In this document: positions 41,131 through 45,025 of the stretch, in pieces
How the letters are laid out: every line of letters starts with the position of its first letter
Position numbering within the stretch: the stretch's first letter is position 1
Assembly (NCBI GenBank): GCA_934168205.1
Contig: CAKPMX010000007.1
Location: 1-45,025, forward strand
Source of the DNA: an uncultured Bacilli bacterium
GTDB lineage: Bacteria; Bacillota_I; Bacilli_A; RF39; UBA660
Reading direction: 5' to 3'
Length of the DNA: 45,025 nt
The notes under the pieces: model-generated
Databases searched by the model: none
The model's input: the letters and a program-made list of their open reading frames with translations, nothing else
What the model was told of the DNA's origin: nothing
Made by a program: the position numbers and the translations under genes

Positions 41131-41285
41131 AAATTATTTTCACCAAGTCTTCTTATTGATGAACCAAGTCCCTTACCAGCATCATACATCATTCCAATTA
41201 TCTTTGTAAAAGCATTAATAATTGTACCTGAAACACTACTGCCAGCATATATTTCTTTTAAGTTCATATCACTTTCCTTCTTCAA
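41115..41285 (-). CDS. Bacteriocin-like peptide 2 precursor (class IIb candidate, 56 aa)
   Basis: TTG at 41285 overlaps the stop codon of peptide 1 (TTGA) and has GGGAGGTG 6 nt upstream. It gives a 15-residue leader MKKESDMNLKEIYAG that aligns without gaps to the leader of peptide 1 (Leu at -7, Ile at -4, Ala-Gly at -2/-1). A start at ATG 41267 would leave only 9 leader residues. The predicted mature part is 41 residues (SSVSGTIINAFTKIIGMMYD, then AGKGLGSSIRRLGENNLCPL and E), with a GxxxG motif (GKGLG), a cationic RR and one Cys near the end. It should be cut and exported by the C39 transporter upstream. Confidence 0.7.
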   Translation of the reverse strand: MKKESDMNLKEIYAGSSVSGTIINAFTKIIGMMYDAGKGLGSSIRRLGENNLCPLE

Positions 41286-41422
41286 CCATTACACCTCCCG
41301 GGATTAGTAAATCCATCAAGTACACCTGAAATAAAAATTATTAAAGCCGCAATACCAACAAGTGCTAAAGCCGATACCCCACCAGTTATCTTTTGTAATT
41401 CTAAATTATTAACCTTCTCCAT
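41282..41422 (-). CDS. Bacteriocin-like peptide 1 precursor (class IIb candidate, 46 aa)
   Basis: The peptide opens with a classical double-glycine leader MEKVNNLELQKITGG (E-8, L-7, I-4, G-2, G-1). The 31-residue mature part begins VSALALVGIAALIIFISGVL and ends DGFTNPGRCNG. It has a hydrophobic helix with a GxxxG motif (GVLDG) and a single Cys. AAAGGGTG precedes the ATG, 3 nt after the stop of the accessory gene. The pairing with a second leader-bearing peptide, GxxxG motifs in both and a dedicated C39 exporter are the marks of two-peptide bacteriocins. Antimicrobial activity is inference. Confidence 0.75.
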   Translation of the reverse strand: MEKVNNLELQKITGGVSALALVGIAALIIFISGVLDGFTNPGRCNG

Positions 41423-41425
41423 AAC

Positions 41426-41827
41426 TCACCCTTTCCAAATAACATCAAATATTTTAAATAAACTAATACGTTTATCCTTAAAAGTAAGTTCAACTATTTC
41501 TCCATCATTTAAAGATGCCTTTGTCTTAAGTAACACTAAATTATATTTATCATCACTATCAATTAATATATCTTTATTAACTTCAACAATAGAAAAACTA
41601 ACTTTTTTATCACCAATATAAACATTACTATTTTTATAAATAATATTCATATCTTTATCTTTAATATAAAGTTCTATTAAATTCTTTTTTCTAACTCGAC
41701 CAGTAACTAAACTGTAACTATTAATTTTCTTACACCAAGTATAAACACAAAGTCCAAAAAGTAAAATAAACAAAAAAACAACTAAAAATATAACAAATCC
41801 TTTCTTCTCATAATTTACTAATTTCAT
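41426..41827 (-). CDS. Bacteriocin export accessory protein, short HlyD-like (133 aa)
   Basis: One N-terminal membrane segment (KGFVIFLVVFLFILLFGLCV, residues 9-28) is followed by about 100 extracytoplasmic residues. These are strand-rich (YSLVTGRVRKKNLIELYIKD, then NDGEIVELTFKDKRISLF) and look like the barrel part of a membrane-fusion accessory (LcnD/BlpB type). The usual long coiled coil is absent, so it is much shorter than the family norm. Its ATG overlaps the last 20 nt of the C39 ABC gene, and the bacteriocin peptide gene follows 3 nt later. Role inferred from context. Confidence 0.55.
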   Translation of the reverse strand: MKLVNYEKKGFVIFLVVFLFILLFGLCVYTWCKKINSYSLVTGRVRKKNLIELYIKDKDMNIIYKNSNVYIGDKKVSFSIVEVNKDILIDSDDKYNLVLLKTKASLNDGEIVELTFKDKRISLFKIFDVIWKG

Positions 41828-43889
41828 ATATTCTACCCTTTTCTAATTTTAAGACTCGATTAAACAACTTATTAAAATTATTCCTATGACTAATCACAAT
41901 AACAGTTTTATCTTTCAAATATTCCAGTATATTTCTAAGAATAATTCTTGTTTTGTCTATATCTATCTGACTAAAAGCTTCATCAAAAATATAAATATCA
42001 CTCTTTCTAGTTAATGATCTAGCTAATATAATTCTCTGTTTCTCACCAGAACTAAAATTAAATCCATCCTCTTCTACTAATTTCTGATATCCTAGTCTAT
42101 CATTTTTAACTATTTCATTAACTTTAGTAATTCTTGTAATCTTTAAAAACTCTTCCTTAGAAACATTCTGATTAAGTGTAATATTATTATAAAGTGTATC
42201 CGTAAACAAAGTATCATTATTACTAATATAAGTAATATTATTTCTTATATTATCCAAATGATAATGATTAATATCAATATTCTTAATAGATATAAATCCA
42301 AATGGTACATAAATATATCTTAAAAGTAATTTAACTAATGTACTCTTTCCAGATCCAGATTCACCAGTTAATAAAACTTTATCCATATAAGAAATATTAA
42401 GTCTTAAGTTATTAAATAAACATTTTCCTCCCAAATTATAATTCAAATTATCAATAACAATATCTCCATCTAAACGACACATCAAATAATATCCCTTACC
42501 ATTAAACTTCTCCGTCTTAACTGTAAACAAATCTTCAATTCTTCTTAAAGCCAATTCAAAGTCATAATAGCCAGTATATAAGTTTAATAAATTCCCAAAA
42601 CAATAAAGATAATAACTAAATACATTTTGATATACCAGTAATTGTCCTAAACTCATTTTACCAGATACAACAAAGAAACACCCATAACCAAGTATCACAA
42701 CCAGTAACAAATTATTACTAATATTTTTTAAGAACAAAAACACTTCTTCAAATAAACTAGAACTATAATTTTTTTCTAATAATTTTTGATACTTAATCTT
42801 AAAAACATCCGTAAACTTCTTTTCTAAATGACTACCCTTAATAGTCTCAATATTAGTAATAGCTTCGATTAAATAAGAATTAATTTTATCATTATAAATA
42901 TTAACCTTCTTAACTTTTAAAACCCTAAAATGATTAAATATTACCTGCATAAAAAATAAAAATACACATATACAAGAAACTATTATAAATATTTTCCTAT
43001 TTAATCTAAACATTATAAAACTAAATAAAATAAAACCAACAAAATCAGAAAAAATCATACAACAAAATTGTCCTAATAAATTCTTAATAGTATTTAAATC
43101 TCTAATTCTTGAAATAATTTCACCTGTTGTTCGATTCTTAAAATATAAATATGGAAGTAAGAGAATATGTTTAAACGTTACAAAAGTAATTTCCAAATCC
43201 AGTTTACTTAAAATTTTTGTCAATAAAATATTTCTCATAAAATTAGTAAATTCTTTGAAACAATATAGAAAGAAAACATAAATACTCAAAAAAGTAATCA
43301 AATTGCTTATTTTATAATTAACCGAAAACTCTAATAAATACTTAAAATGGAAGGTAGTTATGATTTGAAATAAAAAATAAACAAAGGTTAAAACAATAAT
43401 CAATATTACAAATATTTTATTTTTTCTAAAAAAACCTGTTAATATTTTACGAATAATTTTACTCTTATTAAAAACAGGCAAAGTCTTAACTGGCTTCAAG
43501 AAAATATAATTCATACTAGACATCAATTTAAATTCACTCATATTTAAAATTACTTTTCCCTTCGCTGGATCCATAATCAATACTTTGTTCCTTTTAAAAT
43601 CAATATCATATATAACAACAAAGTGCTTATAACTTTTATTAACGATAACATGAGCAAGACAAGGTAAGTTATTTTTTTCTATTTTTGACAAGTCTCCCTT
43701 CACACCTACCGCATCAAATCCTATACTTTTAGCACCTTCTATTAAATCATAAGCTGACACTCCAGACTTGTTAGTATTAGTAATTTCCCTCAAATATTCC
43801 TTAGATACATCCCCATCATAAAATCTAATAACAGAAAGCAAACAACAAATACCACAGTCTTTAATACCATCTTGTAAGACAACTTTCAT
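41808..43889 (-). CDS. C39 peptidase-containing ABC transporter (bacteriocin exporter)
   Basis: This protein cleaves double-glycine leaders and exports the peptides. The N-terminal C39 domain has QDGIKDCGICCLLSVIRFYD (catalytic Cys in DCG), the His in KSYKHFVVIYDI and Asp in LIMDPAKGKV. Five or six membrane segments span about 160-430. The C-terminal ATPase has Walker A LLTGESGSGKSTLVKLLLRY, signature NFSSGEKQRIILARSLTRK, Walker B DIYIFDEAFSQID and the switch His in VIVISHR. ATG at 43889 gives MKVVLQDGIKDCG, the usual family start; an AGGAGG ribosome binding site lies about 17 nt upstream, further than normal. Confidence 0.95.
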   Translation of the reverse strand: MKVVLQDGIKDCGICCLLSVIRFYDGDVSKEYLREITNTNKSGVSAYDLIEGAKSIGFDAVGVKGDLSKIEKNNLPCLAHVIVNKSYKHFVVIYDIDFKRNKVLIMDPAKGKVILNMSEFKLMSSMNYIFLKPVKTLPVFNKSKIIRKILTGFFRKNKIFVILIIVLTFVYFLFQIITTFHFKYLLEFSVNYKISNLITFLSIYVFFLYCFKEFTNFMRNILLTKILSKLDLEITFVTFKHILLLPYLYFKNRTTGEIISRIRDLNTIKNLLGQFCCMIFSDFVGFILFSFIMFRLNRKIFIIVSCICVFLFFMQVIFNHFRVLKVKKVNIYNDKINSYLIEAITNIETIKGSHLEKKFTDVFKIKYQKLLEKNYSSSLFEEVFLFLKNISNNLLLVVILGYGCFFVVSGKMSLGQLLVYQNVFSYYLYCFGNLLNLYTGYYDFELALRRIEDLFTVKTEKFNGKGYYLMCRLDGDIVIDNLNYNLGGKCLFNNLRLNISYMDKVLLTGESGSGKSTLVKLLLRYIYVPFGFISIKNIDINHYHLDNIRNNITYISNNDTLFTDTLYNNITLNQNVSKEEFLKITRITKVNEIVKNDRLGYQKLVEEDGFNFSSGEKQRIILARSLTRKSDIYIFDEAFSQIDIDKTRIILRNILEYLKDKTVIVISHRNNFNKLFNRVLKLEKGRIYEISKL

Positions 43890-43954
43890 AACGTCTTTTT
43901 CTCTCACCTCCTACTTTATTATTCTAAATAAAATTAACTTTCCCACAAAAAACG

Positions 43955-43984
43955 CAAAAAAAAAAGAAACAATTTCTTGTTTCT
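43955..43984 (-). terminator. Intrinsic terminator of the leader/small RNA
   Basis: A perfect 8-bp stem AGAAACAA/TTGTTTCT with a GAAA loop is followed by ten U residues on the minus strand. Confidence 0.85.
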
Positions 43985-44068
43985 AATGTAGGAAGTGATT
44001 AGTCGTGTCGTTCCGAAGAAACTATTTTAACATGAGAAAACAAATATTAGTTAAAATAACCTTCCTAC
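43957..44068 (-). ncRNA. Candidate structured leader or small RNA upstream of the bacteriocin exporter
   Basis: A minus-strand RNA is predicted from a promoter TTGTTT-N17-TATTAT (44103-44098, 44080-44075) that would start at 44068. P1 pairs GTAGGAAG (44068-44061) with CTTCCTAC (43995-43988). Inside are P2 TATTTTAAC/GTTAAAATA (44058-44050 with 44031-44023) and P3 TTCTTCGGAA (44020-44011), which has a cUUCGg tetraloop. Next to P1 comes an intrinsic terminator AGAAACAA/TTGTTTCT with a ten-U run (43984-43955). GTTTCT near P3 can also pair with the terminator's AGAAAC. It is 65 nt before the exporter start. I do not recognise the class. Confidence 0.55.
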
Positions 44069-44074
44069 AACACA

Positions 44075-44103
44075 ATAATAACACAGTTATTTTCTGTAAA
44101 CAA
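44075..44103 (-). promoter_or_regulatory. Promoter of the structured RNA
   Basis: TTGTTT and TATTAT are 17 nt apart, with TGT before the -10 box (extended -10). Confidence 0.6.
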
Positions 44104-44132
44104 GTACTTTACTTGAAAAAGGTGAAATAAAA

Positions 44133-44162
44133 TTAAAAAAAATCCCTGAATATCAAGGATTT
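44133..44162 (-). terminator. Intrinsic terminator downstream of the 57-aa ORF
   Basis: A 10-bp stem (AAATCCTTGA pairing with TCAGGGATTT, one G-U) has a 3-nt loop and is followed by seven U residues on the minus strand. Confidence 0.85.
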
Positions 44163-44294
44163 AATTCATAAATGGTGTCCGCGAGGCGTATAACAAAAGA
44201 TATTTAATAGACTAAAACAGTTATATATTTTTGTTGAAAAATATAAGAAAAAATTAAAATAAAAACAAAAAAAGAAATTAGTTTTAATAAAAAA

Positions 44295-44317
44295 AAGACG
44301 TAAATAAGACGTAAAAA
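44295..44317 (-). repeat. Two direct copies of AAGACGTAAA-type sequence
   Basis: AAGACGTAAAT and AAGACGTAAAA lie head to tail with a period of 12 nt in A+T-rich non-coding DNA. The stretch 44163-44358 holds nothing else I can support. Confidence 0.35.
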
Positions 44318-44358
44318 TAAGTACTACGACTATAACATAAATGGTCTTAATTTGCAAC

Positions 44359-44532
44359 TCAATTAAAATATTTTTCTACTTCTTTTCGAAAGACTTTAAT
44401 TTTCAAGTCACAATCAATGATGGCATAATACTTATTGCCAATTTGTTGGATCATAATAGAATATAAGTTAGTATTATATAATTTGTTAATTTCTTCTACT
44501 TCTCTTTTACTTAAAATATAAGTTTTTTGCAC
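44359..44532 (-). CDS. Small protein of 57 residues behind a ribosome-binding-site hairpin
   Basis: GTG at 44532 follows GAGGTGAT. The product MQKTYILSKREVEEINKLYN ... IGNKYYAIIDCDLKIKVFRK ... EVEKYFN is soluble, with a helix-strand-strand-helix look. I do not recognise it. The whole ribosome binding site is in the 3' arm of a 9-bp hairpin (44533-44558), so translation may be regulated. It is downstream of the cell-wall protein's strong terminator and upstream of another terminator, so it may be expressed by read-through or its own weak promoter. Confidence 0.5.
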   Translation of the reverse strand: MQKTYILSKREVEEINKLYNTNLYSIMIQQIGNKYYAIIDCDLKIKVFRKEVEKYFN

Positions 44533-44558
44533 AATATCACCTCGCTTTCGGCGATATT
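44533..44558 (-). promoter_or_regulatory. Hairpin sequestering the ribosome binding site of the 57-aa ORF
   Basis: AATATCGCC pairs with GGTGATATT (one G-U) around GAAAGCGA, placing the AGGTGAT ribosome binding site in the stem immediately before the GTG. Confidence 0.55.
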
Positions 44559-44573
44559 ATTGCATAAAAAAAG

Positions 44574-44611
44574 AAGTACTGCAAATTACCAATTTAGTAA
44601 TTTCAGTACTT
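44574..44611 (-). terminator. Strong bidirectional terminator after the cell-wall-binding protein gene
   Basis: The arms AAGTACTGCAAATTAC and GTAATTTCAGTACTT pair almost perfectly around a 7-nt loop, with A and T runs on both sides. Confidence 0.9.
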
Positions 44612-44669
44612 TTTTCTTTTTAATTTTCTAATTTCCTATATGCAATTTTTCTTATTATGATAATTTATA

Positions 44670-45025
44670 TTATGCTTTAATTAGTTTGCCTTGTTTTAAT
44701 AAATTTAGCATTAATGTGTTTTGTGCTGGTGTTCCTCTATAGTTTGAAATACCATTTGTTGCAGCTAACTTACTTCTGTATGAATAAGAACTATTCACTC
44801 CAATGCTTGCTAAAGCGTCCACAATTGAGTTTCCATTATAATTGGCTTTTAAGTAGCTTTTATTACTCGAATTAGTGTTAGAACTGGTATTTGTATTGCC
44901 TGAGTCATTTGCCTTTAATTTACCCTGTTTTAGCAGGTTTAAAAGTGTTGTGTTTTGTGCTGGTGTTCCTCTATAGTTTGAAATACCATTTGTTGCAGCT
45001 AACTTACTTCTGTATGAATAAGAAC
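44670..45025 (-). CDS. C-terminal part of a cell-wall-binding protein/hydrolase with tandem repeats (5' end outside window)
   Basis: Only the last ~118 codons are in the window. They hold one full and one partial copy of a repeat of about 60 residues (YLKANYNGNSIVDALASIGV, NSSYSYRSKLAATNGISNYR, GTPAQNTLMLNLLKQGKLIK), separated by a Ser/Asn/Thr linker. This repeat is known from clostridial lysozymes and amidases, where it binds the wall. The catalytic domain must lie upstream, past 45025. The gene ends in TAA at 44670 before a strong terminator. Confidence 0.75.
   Translation of the reverse strand, partial: SYSYRSKLAATNGISNYRGTPAQNTTLLNLLKQGKLKANDSGNTNTSSNTNSSNKSYLKANYNGNSIVDALASIGVNSSYSYRSKLAATNGISNYRGTPAQNTLMLNLLKQGKLIKA
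44715..44791. repeat. 77-bp exact direct repeat (copy 1; copy 2 at 44949-45025)
   Basis: The 77 bases at 44715-44791 recur identically at 44949-45025, an offset of 234 bp equal to 78 codons. Copy 2 reaches the window edge, so the identity may extend further. It encodes the conserved end of the wall-binding repeat. Confidence 0.9.

Noticed and set aside
44031..44129. 32-residue plus-strand ORF opposite the structured RNA
   Set aside because: No ribosome binding site before the ATG, and it lies across the helices and promoter of the minus-strand RNA, which explain the sequence better.
44163..44200. GC-richer patch ACGCCTCGCGGACACCA as a tRNA/tmRNA 3' end or attachment site
   Set aside because: No matching acceptor-stem 5' half, T-loop or integrase gene nearby; only a short CCA-like end is seen.
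44166..44357. 63-residue minus-strand ORF with Phe/Tyr-rich sequence
   Set aside because: A+T-rich non-coding DNA with no ribosome binding site; the frame overlaps the tail of the 57-residue gene's 3' region and looks random.
1..45025. CRISPR arrays, rRNA or tRNA genes
   Set aside because: No regularly spaced identical repeats, no rRNA-like blocks and no tRNA cloverleaf or CCA-ended gene seen by eye on either strand; a tRNAscan run would settle the tRNA point.
1..45025. Alternative genetic code (UGA = Trp)
   Set aside because: TGA terminates several genes (for example the rhuM-like gene and peptide 1) and Trp is encoded by TGG in conserved positions such as the SspI IIWENAD motif.

Overview
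This window is very A+T-rich chromosomal DNA from a low-GC Gram-positive bacterium (Bacillota), most likely an uncultured gut-type member of the Bacilli/Erysipelotrichia/RF39-like lineages (inference). The gene orders rpsU-yqfC-yqfD-(VanZ)-ybeY-dgkA-cdd-era-yqzL-recO, infC-rpmI-rplT and sspI next to a ysgA-like methylase are Bacillota arrangements. TGA is used as a stop and TGG as Trp, so the code is standard, not mycoplasma code 4. SspI, YqfC and YqfD, plus a collagen-like protein of exosporium type, point to a spore former. Nearly every gene lies on the minus strand; the clear plus-strand genes are sspI and a 23-residue hydrophobic peptide.

Region 1 (1-5.4 kb) is a decaying accessory patch. 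It holds an intact RhuM-family gene, then a deoxyribosyltransferase-like gene and a Bro-N gene each cut by one in-frame TAG, a second RhuM scrap, an aminoglycoside-phosphotransferase-like gene with two frameshifts, and a DinD C-terminal remnant. Region 2 (5.5-16 kb) carries single-gene functions: an M15 D,D-carboxypeptidase, an O6-alkylguanine-DNA methyltransferase, a collagen-like surface protein, an M18 aminopeptidase, a possible serpin-fold protein, GrpB-like, a lipase-like hydrolase, GT2, a CYTH protein, a methyltransferase remnant, GNAT and tag. Most transcription units end in clear intrinsic terminators.

Region 3 (16-32 kb) is translation and housekeeping: lepB, rplS, a hybrid histidine kinase with Hpt, an AMP-dependent synthetase, trmD-rimM, a ysgA-like methylase, a YgjP-like metallopeptidase, sspI, frr, tsf, rpsB and rplT-rpmI-infC. 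S2 and L20 share the same C-terminal add-on (charged linker plus SAP/Rho-N-like domain). infC appears to start at AUC, and its leader shows mutually exclusive hairpins of the L20-leader kind. Between frr and its neighbour is a compact locus with the layout of a type I toxin-antitoxin. Region 4 (32-41 kb) has glyQS behind an unknown gene and a very short T-box leader, then the recO-to-rpsU spore/ribosome cluster.

Region 5 (41-45 kb) is the most interesting. A C39-peptidase ABC exporter and a small accessory protein are followed by three genes too short for routine calling: two peptides with aligned 15-residue double-glycine-type leaders, GxxxG motifs and one Cys each (a candidate two-peptide class IIb bacteriocin), and a likely immunity peptide. 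The exporter is preceded by a structured, terminator-ended RNA of about 110 nt with its own promoter. The window ends inside a cell-wall-binding repeat protein.
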